Below, one piece after another: positions 1 through 7,520 of a stretch of 15,747 nucleotides of DNA. Under the pieces are notes generated by a model. It did not search any database. It was not told where the DNA came from and was given only the letters and a program-made list of their open reading frames with translations. This stretch comes from a bacterium (lineage in GTDB: Bacteria; Eremiobacterota; Eremiobacteria; Baltobacterales; Baltobacteraceae). Both the position numbers and the translations under genes were made by a program. The DNA is taken from assembly GCA_021782295.1 (NCBI GenBank), contig JAJXVC010000016.1:1-15747 (forward strand), written 5' to 3'. Within the stretch, counting starts at the first letter, position 1. Each line of letters opens with the position of its first letter.

Positions 1-916
1 AGATGCGTTCGATATGCCCGCGAAGGGTTATCTTGGGGAAATCTTCGCTGGTAACGTTGACGGGCATTCCCAAGGCAATGGCGTGGACATCCTGTTCGTC
101 AACCTGCGCTTGAACGACGTATGCGCTTCCCTCGGCAATGGTAAACATCGCTTGTCCGGCGGAGACGGCATCCCCGGGCAGAATCGTGCGGTTCGCGTCG
201 GTGGGGCGCGTTGCGACGCTCTGAATGATACCGTTGAAGGGAGCCGTTATGCGTTCGAAACCGAGTTGTTGCTGCGCTTGATCGTTGAGAATCTTCGCCT
301 TTAGGGCTTGTGCCTTCGCCGCTTGCACCGAGCTTGTGCCGTAGCCGGTTACGGCGCCGAGTCGTAGCTGCTCGACCGATTGATCGTAGGTCACTTTCGC
401 TTGCTCTTCTTTGGCGCGATCGGCGTCGAGTTGACTACGTGGTATCGCTTTATCAGCGTAGAGCGTTTCATCGGCCGTCAGAACGCGGCGAGCTTCGTTG
501 AGATTGCTGCGCGCGGTGTCGACCCCGGCCTGATATTGCACGCGGGCGTTGCGTTCTTGAATCGCCGCCGTTTTTACATTTGCAACCGAGCTTTGGTAGT
601 CGGCGAGAGCCCCTGCGGCGTTGGCATCGAGCGAAGGGTTCTCAATGGTGGCGAGCAGCTCGCCCGCCTGCACGTGACTGCCTGCCTTCACGGTAATGCT
701 CGCGAGGTTTCCGCCGACTAAGGCGGGGATCGTCTCCATGTGCGGGTGCATCACGGTTCCGTTTTCGGGGAGCTTCACGACGAAGGTCGTCGGTTCGAGT
801 TTTAAGGTTTTAACGGCTAGGGAGTTGCTCGTGTGCGGACGAAACGCGAGCACCAGCCCGACGAGGACGATCGCGACCATTGCGGCGATGACGATGATCC
901 GGGCGTTCTTATTCAT
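1..916 (-). CDS. Periplasmic adaptor (HlyD/MacA-type membrane fusion protein), partial
   Basis: This is the adaptor subunit of a tripartite efflux system, linking an inner-membrane pump to the TolC-type channel encoded just upstream. The ATG at 916 opens a frame that stays open to the left edge, so 305 residues are visible and the C-terminus is missing. A single membrane anchor spans about residues 7-24. A biotinyl-lipoyl half-domain follows (about 60-93, with VKAGSHVQAGELLATIENP), then a long Ala/Gln/Arg-rich coiled-coil hairpin (about 95-218), the second lipoyl half (ITAPFNGIIQSV, 223-234) and the start of the beta-barrel (VVQAQVDEQDVHAI, 267-280). AAGGAG lies 4 nt before the ATG and overlaps the stop codon of the upstream gene (8 nt gap), so the two are co-translated. 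The VDEQDV segment and membrane anchor resemble MacA-like adaptors of ABC pumps, but an RND or MFS partner is not excluded. Confidence 0.9.
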   Translation of the reverse strand, partial: MNKNARIIVIAAMVAIVLVGLVLAFRPHTSNSLAVKTLKLEPTTFVVKLPENGTVMHPHMETIPALVGGNLASITVKAGSHVQAGELLATIENPSLDANAAGALADYQSSVANVKTAAIQERNARVQYQAGVDTARSNLNEARRVLTADETLYADKAIPRSQLDADRAKEEQAKVTYDQSVEQLRLGAVTGYGTSSVQAAKAQALKAKILNDQAQQQLGFERITAPFNGIIQSVATRPTDANRTILPGDAVSAGQAMFTIAEGSAYVVQAQVDEQDVHAIALGMPVNVTSEDFPKITLRGHIERI

Positions 917-924
917 GTGGCTCC

Positions 925-2340
925 TTAGTGAAGATCGGCGACGGCGTTCGTCGGTGAAAAAATACCCATGGAGGTGCGCAAACGCACGAGTGCGTCGACG
1001 TAAGAGACGCGGGCGGATATAAGGTCATTTTGCGCGGAGATCGAGGTTTGCTGAGCTTGGACGACATCGGATAGCGCGGCAACACCGGCGCGGTACTGAA
1101 GCTGCTTGATATGCGCGCTCTCGATACCGAGGCGAGCTTCTTGCTTGGCAAAGCCCACCTGTGCGATCGCCGCTTTTGCGGCGCGATATGCGCTGCGAAC
1201 ATCGTTGAGAGCGACGAGTTTCGCATTAACGAGGGAAAGTTCGGCGCTCTTGACCGCAGCATCGTAGTTGACGCGAGATAGGCGACGGGCGCCGTAATCG
1301 ACGAGCGGAAGATTGAAACTCGATACTGCCTGAATCTGCCAGAATCCGGGCGTGCCGCGCGGGACAAGAATTTTGAATGGGATTTTCCCGGCGGCATATT
1401 CGTTGTCGAGTTGCTGTTGCGTGAAAACGGCGTTCGTCGGAGAAAATTGATTGCCGACCGCGGCGGAGAGCTGAATCTGCGGGAAAAGTTGCGGCAGCCA
1501 GCTCTTGCGGTTGAGGTGAGCGACGCGAAGGGCATCGCGTGCGCTTGCGATGTCGGCTCGGTTTGCCAAGGCGATCTGTTCGATTTTTTTCAGCGACATG
1601 TGCGGCAGCGGCGGCATTGCGAGTTGCTTCGGCAACGCAAAGGGTGTCCCAAGCGGAGCACCGATGCTCTGGCAGAGCGAGTCGAGCGCGTTGGCGACGT
1701 TCGCGCGTGCGGCAACGAGTGTCGATTCGCTGCGCGCGACGGCGACGCGTGCCGAAAGAACGTCGACGCCCGCTGCGACCCCGGCGCGCGCTTTCACGCG
1801 AGCATTTTGAAGCAGGAGCCGCTGATAGCGAAGGTCTCCTCGATCGACGTTGACGATTTCGTTATCCTGGACCACGGCGTTATATGCACTGGTCACCGAT
1901 GTTGCCACTTGCGCCCGTGCGTTACGCAGGTTCGCCTTCGCTTGCTCGAGGTTTGCTTTGGAAACAGCGAGCTGGATTCCGGCGAGCCCTCCGGTTGTTA
2001 ACGTATATTGTGCCTGTAGCTGCGCGGTATTTTGGCTGAAGACGCTCTGCTGTTGCGCGCCGATGACCGCATATGCGCCGCCGTAATTCGAACTCTTCGA
2101 CATCATGTTGTTGAGCGACGCGCCGGCGGTCGGCAAATTTTGCGTCTTTTGCGTTGCAAAAGAAGATCGCGCCGCTGCGACGGCTGCCGCCGATGTGGCG
2201 ACGGTCGAGCTGTGCGCGAGTGCGTAGGCGACCGCTCCGCGCAGGGTGAGCGGGCGCGGTGCTGCGCCGGCCGGGCCGGCGAAGAGCGTTCCGGCGAGTA
2301 GAGCCGGAACCGATATCCAAACGAAAAGTAGGCGACGCAT
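925..2340 (-). CDS. TolC-family outer membrane efflux protein
   Basis: This 471-residue protein is the outer-membrane channel of a tripartite exporter. Residues 1-27 form a signal peptide (MRRLLFVWIS, then a hydrophobic core and AGPAGAA before cleavage). The rest is rich in Ala, Gln, Asn and Ser and shows two outer-membrane-efflux-protein repeats with long helices, for example the region around 145-215 and the C-terminal stretch around 355-455 (VDYGARRLSRVNYDAA, LQYRAGVAALSDVVQAQ). The length is normal for the family. The gene lies 45 nt after the YIP1-like gene and 8 nt before the adaptor gene on the same strand, so the three look like one operon. I see no Shine-Dalgarno sequence before the ATG at 2340, and the ATG sits in the loop of a perfect 11-bp inverted repeat (separate entry). 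The signal peptide nevertheless begins exactly here, which supports this start. Confidence 0.93.
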   Translation of the reverse strand: MRRLLFVWISVPALLAGTLFAGPAGAAPRPLTLRGAVAYALAHSSTVATSAAAVAAARSSFATQKTQNLPTAGASLNNMMSKSSNYGGAYAVIGAQQQSVFSQNTAQLQAQYTLTTGGLAGIQLAVSKANLEQAKANLRNARAQVATSVTSAYNAVVQDNEIVNVDRGDLRYQRLLLQNARVKARAGVAAGVDVLSARVAVARSESTLVAARANVANALDSLCQSIGAPLGTPFALPKQLAMPPLPHMSLKKIEQIALANRADIASARDALRVAHLNRKSWLPQLFPQIQLSAAVGNQFSPTNAVFTQQQLDNEYAAGKIPFKILVPRGTPGFWQIQAVSSFNLPLVDYGARRLSRVNYDAAVKSAELSLVNAKLVALNDVRSAYRAAKAAIAQVGFAKQEARLGIESAHIKQLQYRAGVAALSDVVQAQQTSISAQNDLISARVSYVDALVRLRTSMGIFSPTNAVADLH

Positions 2341-2352
2341 ACGTCGCCTACT
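2327..2352 (-). promoter_or_regulatory. Inverted repeat enclosing the tolC-family start codon
   Basis: Arms 2327-2337 (AGTAGGCGACG on the plus strand) and 2342-2352 (CGTCGCCTACT) are perfect reverse complements, 11 bp, separated by 4 nt. In the minus-strand mRNA the loop reads UAUG and contains the initiation codon; the downstream arm is codons 2-5 (Arg-Arg-Leu-Leu). It may be an RNA hairpin that gates translation, or a DNA operator for a dimeric repressor. The inverted repeat is directly visible; the function is inferred. Confidence 0.5.
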
Positions 2353-2385
2353 ACGGGTGAGGTGGAAAAAAGTTTCAGCGATGGG

Positions 2386-3159
2386 CTATGGGGTTGACGA
2401 TGCGCTCGTCGCCGGGGGCGTTCCGCCGGAAGCAACCGGGGGTTGGACGGCAAACCCTGCGGCGAGCAGCGTGGGCAGGATCAATACCGCGAGTGCAGCG
2501 ATCCAGGCCTTCGGCGCCGCGATTCGGGCGATCCGTTGCATGAGCAGGGAGTTGAGCCAAAGCGCCCAGAGCGAGAACGGGGTGATCGCAGCGAGTAACG
2601 TGAGGATCTTGATATTCGCCACCGGGATCACCGCTGCAAGCGAGAGCGAGTTTCTGTAGATATCCATGATGCTCGTAAACGCATCGGGGCCGCGGAGCGC
2701 GAGAAAGATGGAACTGATCAGCGCTCCAATCGAGAAAGCGATCGAGACGTTCATGTTCGCGCACCAGAGTTGTTTGAAGGTTGCCTTTCCTCCGAAAATT
2801 GCGTTGCAGATCAGGAGGATGACGGTCGCGAGCAAAACGATGACGAGAATACTGATCGGGGAGAAGACCCAAGCGAATGAGGACATCTTCATGCCGATCG
2901 CGGCGGCGCTTTGAGCTGTCGCGGCCTGCTGAGGATTGTGCACCGCGGCGATGCGTTGTTCGGTCAGCAAACGTGCAAGGTGTCGCTGGACGGGGGCACT
3001 CGCCAACGTCGAGACGATCGTGAGGAGCGAGGAGGCGATGAACGCCCAACCCCAGGTTTGCTTCTCGGCGAGGCGGTCGAAGGCGCTCGCCGGGGCGACG
3101 ATGGTTTCGTAGAGGCTCGTGAGCCCCGCGTTCTCTTGAGGTGGTGGTGCAGTTGTCAT
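2386..3159 (-). CDS. YIP1-family multi-pass membrane protein
   Basis: This 257-residue protein has a soluble N-terminus (about 1-36, including SLYETIVAPASAFDRLAEK), then about five hydrophobic segments near residues 37-57, 97-123, 137-155, 175-205 and 217-238, and a Pro/Ser/Thr/Ala-rich tail. The pattern of a short helix about a P-x-x-AFDRL element followed by five membrane spans matches bacterial YIP1-domain proteins, whose function is unknown. I chose the ATG at 3159 because the protein then starts directly before the recognisable domain. A TTG at 3258 would add 33 residues with no domain-like character. Neither start has a clear Shine-Dalgarno sequence. It is the first gene of the apparent efflux operon, with the TolC-family gene 45 nt downstream. 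The call rests on pattern recognition; a search against the Yip1 Pfam model would settle it. Confidence 0.7.
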   Translation of the reverse strand: MTTAPPPQENAGLTSLYETIVAPASAFDRLAEKQTWGWAFIASSLLTIVSTLASAPVQRHLARLLTEQRIAAVHNPQQAATAQSAAAIGMKMSSFAWVFSPISILVIVLLATVILLICNAIFGGKATFKQLWCANMNVSIAFSIGALISSIFLALRGPDAFTSIMDIYRNSLSLAAVIPVANIKILTLLAAITPFSLWALWLNSLLMQRIARIAAPKAWIAALAVLILPTLLAAGFAVQPPVASGGTPPATSASSTP

Positions 3160-3514
3160 GTCGGCGACTATTGGCGGGAGGTGGGTCGGTTCTTGCCGAG
3201 AGGAGCGGATCGCTGAGAAGGCAACCGATCGGGGTCCCCGCTCGCAAGAGGCGTTCAAGGCGCCCCAAGCGCTCTCGTCGCAGTTCCAGAAGGTGCAGGA
3301 CGAGGATATCCCGCGTCCGTCGTAGTGCGTGCCAAGAATAAAGGCTTTCGGCGCGGGGAACCGCGCTCGCAGCCGGCCCCGGGTGACGCGTGGGGTGGTG
3401 GGTGCTGCCGAGCAGGGTCGCGGTGAGTAGCGCGAGCGTGATAGAGTATCGGTAACCCATGGGCGTTCCTCCGCCCGTCATTCCCACGCAAATAGCCGTT
3501 GTAAAGGCCCGATT
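3160..3514. other. Divergent intergenic region with an unexplained ORF start at 3460 (minus)
   Basis: This stretch separates the minus-strand efflux operon from plus-strand rnj and must hold both promoters, although I cannot point to clear -35/-10 boxes. On the minus strand an ATG at 3458-3460 is preceded by GGAGG with a 7-nt spacer. It begins MGYRYSITLALLTATLLGS, which looks like the start of a signal peptide, followed by an Arg/Leu-rich helical stretch (about LVLHLLELRRERLGRLERLL). The frame has no stop in this region and continues through the whole YIP1-like gene in another phase to 2375, where it turns into Arg/His-rich sequence typical of a wrong frame. It could be the 5' end of a frameshifted secreted-protein gene or a chance start. 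The SD also lies in the loop of a small hairpin (GGGCG and CGCCC arms). Confidence 0.4.
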
Positions 3515-5209
3515 TTGAAAACGCAGAGTATCTCCGTTCCCAAGGCTCCCAAGGAGCCGTTCGTTCGCGTCGTTCCGCTCGGAGGCTGCGGGGAGATCGG
3601 CCGAAACATGACGGTGATCGAGACTAACGACGACCTCGTCGTGGTCGACTGCGGGCTGATGTTTCCCGACGAGGAGATGTTCGGCGTCGATATCGTTATC
3701 AACGACTTCAGTTACATCCGCGAACGCGTTCACAAACTGCGCGCGGTTTTAGTAACGCACGGGCACGAAGACCATATCGGCGGCATTCCATATTTTTTGC
3801 GCGAATTTCCGAACACGCCGATCGTCGGCACGGCGATTACCGGTGCGCTGATCAAAGCAAAATCGCGCGAGCATAAGCTCGGCGAGATGCCGCTGGTTGC
3901 CGTTGCGCCCGGCGATCGGGTTCGTTACGGCGAGATCGAAGCTGAATTCGTGCATATCAATCATTCGGTTGCCGGAGCGTGCTCGCTTGCCGTGCGGACG
4001 CCGAGCGGAACGATCTTCCACACCGGCGATTTCAAGTTCGATCAGACGCCGATCGATGGCCGACCGGCGGATTTCGCGGCGCTCGCCCGCATCGGTGAGG
4101 AAGGCGTGCTCTGCATGCTCGCCGATTCAACGAATGCCGAGCGGCCGGGGCATACGCAGTCCGAGCGTGTCGTCGGCGAAGCATTCACGACGATTTTTTC
4201 AAAAGCGACCGGTCGAATTTTGATCGTTTCTTTCGCGTCGAACGTGCCACGCATTCAACAGGCGATCGACCATGCCGAAAAATTCGGCCGAAAAATCGCG
4301 TTCCTTGGAAGATCGATGAACAACGTTCTCCACTTTGCTCGCGAGCATGGGCACCTTCGTATTCCGCCGGATATTTTGGTGAAAATCGAAGATGTCGGCA
4401 ACCTTCGCGCGGACCAAATCGTCGTAATGACGACGGGATCGCAAGGCGAACCAATGAGCGGGCTTACGCGAATGTCGGTGCGCGATCATCCGAAGTTTTC
4501 CATCGATTCGGGAGATACGATCGTCATTAGCGCAACCCCGATTCCCGGAAATGAAAAGAGCGTTTACCGAACGATCAACAACCTCTATCGTCTCGGTGCG
4601 ACGGTCATTCACGGAAACGAGGGCCGAGCCCATGTGTCGGGGCACGCTTCGCAAGAAGAGCTTTTGCTCATGCTCAATTTGATCCGGCCGGAATATTTTA
4701 TTCCCGTCCACGGCGAGTACCGCATGTTGGTAACGCATGGGAACCTTGCAACGAAAACGGGCGTGCACCCCGAGAGCGTTTTCGTCATCGAAAACGGAGA
4801 TATCGTCGAATTTACCGCCGAATATGGGGATAAGGTTGGGAAAACCTATGGCGGCATGGTGCTCGTGGACGGCACGGGGCTTGGCGAGATCGGCGAGGCC
4901 GTGCTTCGCGACCGCAAGATGCTCTCGAACGATGGGATCGTTACTGCGGTAGTCGCCGTCGACGCGGAGGAGGCGCAAACGATCGGGGTTCCCGACATCG
5001 TGACTCGCGGTGCATTTTACGAACCAGAATCGGAAGCCCTCGTCGAACACCTCCGAACGCATTTGAGCGCGATGCTCGCGTCGCTCTCCAGCGACGCTTT
5101 ACGCGATACTAATTCGGTACGCGAACACGTTCGTGCAACGTTGGCGAAGGAAATTTTTTCGCGAACGCGTCGTCGGCCGGTAATCGTGCCGATCGTTATC
5201 GAGGCGTAG
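3515..5209 (+). CDS. rnj: Ribonuclease J
   Basis: RNase J is a zinc-dependent endo- and 5'-3' exoribonuclease of the metallo-beta-lactamase/beta-CASP family, acting in the cytoplasm in mRNA decay and RNA maturation. The 564-residue product has the usual length. Visible motifs are the metal-binding HGHEDH (82-87), NHS (149-151), HTGDFKFD (169-176), the beta-CASP segment ADSTNAERPG (203-212), SGHAS (375-379) and PVHGEYR (397-403), followed by the RNase J C-terminal domain. The start is a TTG at 3515 with AAAGG 7 nt upstream; no in-frame upstream start is available. The first 15 residues are a short polar extension before the FVRVVPLGGCGEIGRN strand. The gene is followed after 10 nt by the EamA permease gene, so the two are probably co-transcribed. 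Confidence 0.97.
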   Translation: MKTQSISVPKAPKEPFVRVVPLGGCGEIGRNMTVIETNDDLVVVDCGLMFPDEEMFGVDIVINDFSYIRERVHKLRAVLVTHGHEDHIGGIPYFLREFPNTPIVGTAITGALIKAKSREHKLGEMPLVAVAPGDRVRYGEIEAEFVHINHSVAGACSLAVRTPSGTIFHTGDFKFDQTPIDGRPADFAALARIGEEGVLCMLADSTNAERPGHTQSERVVGEAFTTIFSKATGRILIVSFASNVPRIQQAIDHAEKFGRKIAFLGRSMNNVLHFAREHGHLRIPPDILVKIEDVGNLRADQIVVMTTGSQGEPMSGLTRMSVRDHPKFSIDSGDTIVISATPIPGNEKSVYRTINNLYRLGATVIHGNEGRAHVSGHASQEELLLMLNLIRPEYFIPVHGEYRMLVTHGNLATKTGVHPESVFVIENGDIVEFTAEYGDKVGKTYGGMVLVDGTGLGEIGEAVLRDRKMLSNDGIVTAVVAVDAEEAQTIGVPDIVTRGAFYEPESEALVEHLRTHLSAMLASLSSDALRDTNSVREHVRATLAKEIFSRTRRRPVIVPIVIEA

Positions 5210-5219
5210 TCTCCCGCCG

Positions 5220-6053
5220 TTGGGGATACTTCTTGCGCTAGCTGCAGCAGCGGCGTACGGCAGTGCCGATTTCCTCGGCGGAATGGCCGCCCGCAAGGCG
5301 GCGCTGCTCGCCGTCACGCTTGCAGCGCAGGCGGTCGGGCTGCTCGTGATCCTCGTCGCGCTGGCGCTGCATCCGGAAGCGTTCTCGCTCGCAACGCTGG
5401 AGTGGGGAGCGCTCGCCGGCCTTGCCGGGGCCGCCGGCATTGCGCTGCTCTACCATGCGCTCTCCATCGGGCGCATGGGAGTGGTGTCGCCGGTAACGGC
5501 TTTACTAGCCGCGGCGGTGCCGGTGATCTTCGGCATCGTGACCGGCGAGCGTCCTTCTCCACTTGCCTATGCAGGCCTGGCGTTGGCGGCGGCGGCGATC
5601 CTCGCGATTTCGGCATCATTTGAGAGCGAGGGGAAGCGCGAGTTTAACACCGCGGGCTTGCGCGAAGCGCTGCTTGCGGGGATCGCCTTCGGTATTTTTT
5701 TTACGCTTCTCGGCGTCACACGAAACGGCGCCCCGTTCGTGGCTCTGCTCGGCTCGCGTCTCGCCTCGGTGAGCGTACTTGCGTTCGTCGTCTTTTCGAC
5801 CCGTACGTCGTTACGGATGAACGGCACTTCGTTGATTATCGTGCTGGGCGGAGGGCTCGATATGGCCGCAAATCTACTCTATTTGCTCGCCGCGCGGATC
5901 GATGGGCTTGCGATCTCGGCGGTATTGACGTCGCTCTATCCGGCTTCGACGGTTCTTCTTGCGGCGGTGATTTTACGCGAGCGTCTCTCACGCATTCAGT
6001 GGGCGGGCGTGCTCTGCGCGCTCGTCGCCGTCGCGATGATCGCCGCGAAGTAG
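5220..6053 (+). CDS. EamA/DMT-family permease
   Basis: This 277-residue integral membrane protein of the drug/metabolite transporter superfamily has two tandem EamA repeats (about 1-132 and 147-275) and about ten hydrophobic helices. Typical signatures are SADFLGG near the N-terminus, LLYHALSIGRMGVVSPVTAL (77-96) and the second-repeat end LYPASTVLLAAVILRERLS (239-257). EamA proteins usually export or exchange small metabolites; the substrate cannot be told from sequence. The reading frame starts at a TTG at 5220, 10 nt after the rnj stop; the hydrophobic first helix begins immediately, so no later start fits. The Shine-Dalgarno signal is weak (GAGG at 5201-5204 is rather far upstream). The codons are as GC-rich as those of its neighbours. 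Confidence 0.9.
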   Translation: MGILLALAAAAAYGSADFLGGMAARKAALLAVTLAAQAVGLLVILVALALHPEAFSLATLEWGALAGLAGAAGIALLYHALSIGRMGVVSPVTALLAAAVPVIFGIVTGERPSPLAYAGLALAAAAILAISASFESEGKREFNTAGLREALLAGIAFGIFFTLLGVTRNGAPFVALLGSRLASVSVLAFVVFSTRTSLRMNGTSLIIVLGGGLDMAANLLYLLAARIDGLAISAVLTSLYPASTVLLAAVILRERLSRIQWAGVLCALVAVAMIAAK

Positions 6054-6362
6054 AGGCCGGCGGATCGCGTCGCGCGTCTCTATTCTATAGAGCATCTCCG
6101 TAGGGTAAGGAAAGGGAGATACGATCGGGGCAGAGTAGATCGAGAGCACGATGCATTTGCTATGGATCGAAATCACGGACGAAATACGTATCGCACGCGA
6201 CCGATCCGATTGGCGGCGAATCGCATTCATTCTCGTGGCCATCGCACGCTGGACGCTGTACGCGCCTTTTAATACTGCATCTGCGGATCGGGCGTTGAGT
6301 GCGTTCTGGAGTACATTCCGCACGACGGGGCAACCAAAGCCGTAGTCGAAAACGGCGTCGGC
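6054..6362. other. Gap between convergent genes, no clear gene
   Basis: This 309-bp stretch separates the ends of the plus-strand EamA gene and the minus-strand glycosyltransferase gene. It holds only a doubtful 64-codon ORF (separate entry), a 6-bp hairpin at 6078-6092 (CTCTAT, TCT loop, ATAGAG) and a weak stem at 6339-6356 (GCCGT/ACGGC) that on the minus strand is followed by TTT. The latter might end glycosyltransferase transcription, but it is too short to call a terminator. No RNA gene is recognisable. Confidence 0.6.
6151..6345 (+). CDS. Doubtful small ORF, 64 aa
   Basis: An ATG-started frame in the gap between convergent genes encodes MHLLWIEITDEIRIARD, followed by a moderately hydrophobic stretch (about residues 24-39, IAFILVAIARWTLYAP) and a polar tail. 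The only ribosome-binding candidate is a weak GAGAG 4 nt before the ATG. I do not recognise a family. It could be a small membrane protein or a chance frame; the minus strand also has open frames here. I keep it because nothing else explains the 309-bp gap. Confidence 0.2.
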   Translation: MHLLWIEITDEIRIARDRSDWRRIAFILVAIARWTLYAPFNTASADRALSAFWSTFRTTGQPKP

Positions 6363-7514
6363 TTACCCGATTCCGAGGACTCGCTCGTAGGCGTGCAAGG
6401 TCGCGGCCGCAGCGGCCGGCCAGGTGAACTCTTCGAGAATTCGTCGACGCCCTTGCTCGCGAAGCGCCGCATCGCGTTCGTAGCGGTTCCAGGCTCGTTG
6501 CGTCGCGCGGAGGATCGACCACGCATCGCAGGGATCGCAATAGTAGGCCGCGTCACCAAAATACTCCGATTCAAAGCCGAGATTGCCGACGACGGTCGCG
6601 GCACCTGCGAGCAGCGCTTCGAGCGAAGAGAGACCGGGCGATTCAAAAAGACTCGGTAACAGGTGGACGCGCGCGGCGGCATAGAAGTGGCGCAATTGTT
6701 GTTGCGGAATCGCCGGGTAATAATAGACCGGCGCCTCACGTCGCGAACCGAGCTCGCGAAAGCGGGCAAAGATCTCAGGATCGGTTGCATCACCGATGAA
6801 AACGAGCGGATACTCCGTGCGCTTGAGTGCGAGCAGGACGAAATCTTGTTGTTTGCGCGCATCGAAACGCGCCGACATGAGCGCGAACGGAGCTGCTTGC
6901 AATTCGGCGGGAACCGCAGCGGGATCGCCCGCGGTAAACAGGGCGGCATCGACGGCATTCGGCACCACGGCATGTTCGCAAAAATCGCCGAGATAGGTAA
7001 AAATCGCCGCCAGCTCCATCCAGGAGTTCGGGAGAATCGTATCGAGCCGCGAGAGAACGCCTCGGCATGCCGCCGTCGACGGATGCGCCGTCCAAGCGGT
7101 TAACGTCGTTCCATCGACGGTAATGTCAACGCTGCGCCGCGCGATCTTTTCCAAGGTGTCGCGTGCGTTGACGATATCGAGCGAGCCGCGGTCGGCGGTG
7201 CTTTCAAACAACCAGCGCCGCGCGGCGTGCATCCAGCGCAGCGTGTGGTGCGGCGCCCAAATCGGAGAGAGCGCCACGCGAACGCGGTTGCGTACGGGAG
7301 CGAGGACGTCGAGTTGTTGTTCGATTCGGTCGGGAAGGTGGAGGCTCGTCCAGAGATGGACGACATCGAAATCCGCTTCGCAAGCACGCTGCGCGGAGGC
7401 GATCTCTACCTCGACGCCGATCGCCCGAAGCTCGCGCGCCGTTGCCTCCATCTGCACGACATCGCCGCCGAAGACACGATAGGCGTCTTCGCGTGGGACA
7501 AAGAGCACGCGCAT
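6363..7514 (-). CDS. Glycosyltransferase, GT-B fold (GT4-like)
   Basis: This 383-residue cytoplasmic or peripheral-membrane enzyme is likely to transfer a sugar from a nucleotide-sugar donor onto a glycan or lipid acceptor. The N-terminal domain starts MRVLFVPRED and has the glycine-rich FGGDVVQM (15-22). The linker has VVPNAVDAALF (183-193). The C-terminal glycosyltransferase group-1 domain begins at about 210 with SARFDARKQQD (214-224, with the donor-binding Arg/Lys) and carries the EX7E motif ESPGLSSLE (Glu291 and Glu299), followed by GNLGFESEYFGDAAYYCDP. The retaining GT4 mechanism is inferred from this motif. The gene begins 6 nt after the stop of the double-PilZ gene; GGAGG lies within the end of that gene, 13 nt before this ATG. 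The close coupling suggests a shared function in surface polysaccharide or protein glycosylation. Acceptor and sugar are unknown. Confidence 0.9.
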   Translation of the reverse strand: MRVLFVPREDAYRVFGGDVVQMEATARELRAIGVEVEIASAQRACEADFDVVHLWTSLHLPDRIEQQLDVLAPVRNRVRVALSPIWAPHHTLRWMHAARRWLFESTADRGSLDIVNARDTLEKIARRSVDITVDGTTLTAWTAHPSTAACRGVLSRLDTILPNSWMELAAIFTYLGDFCEHAVVPNAVDAALFTAGDPAAVPAELQAAPFALMSARFDARKQQDFVLLALKRTEYPLVFIGDATDPEIFARFRELGSRREAPVYYYPAIPQQQLRHFYAAARVHLLPSLFESPGLSSLEALLAGAATVVGNLGFESEYFGDAAYYCDPCDAWSILRATQRAWNRYERDAALREQGRRRILEEFTWPAAAAATLHAYERVLGIG

Positions 7515-7520
7515 CGTGCG

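Noticed and set aside
2375..3159. Continuation of the 3460 ORF through the YIP1-like gene as a second overlapping protein
   Set aside because: In this part the frame gives Arg/His-rich sequence, whereas the other phase gives a clean five-helix membrane protein; true dual coding is unlikely.
4199..5062. 287-codon open frame on the minus strand
   Set aside because: It is antisense to the RNase J beta-CASP and C-terminal regions and shows no recognisable domain.
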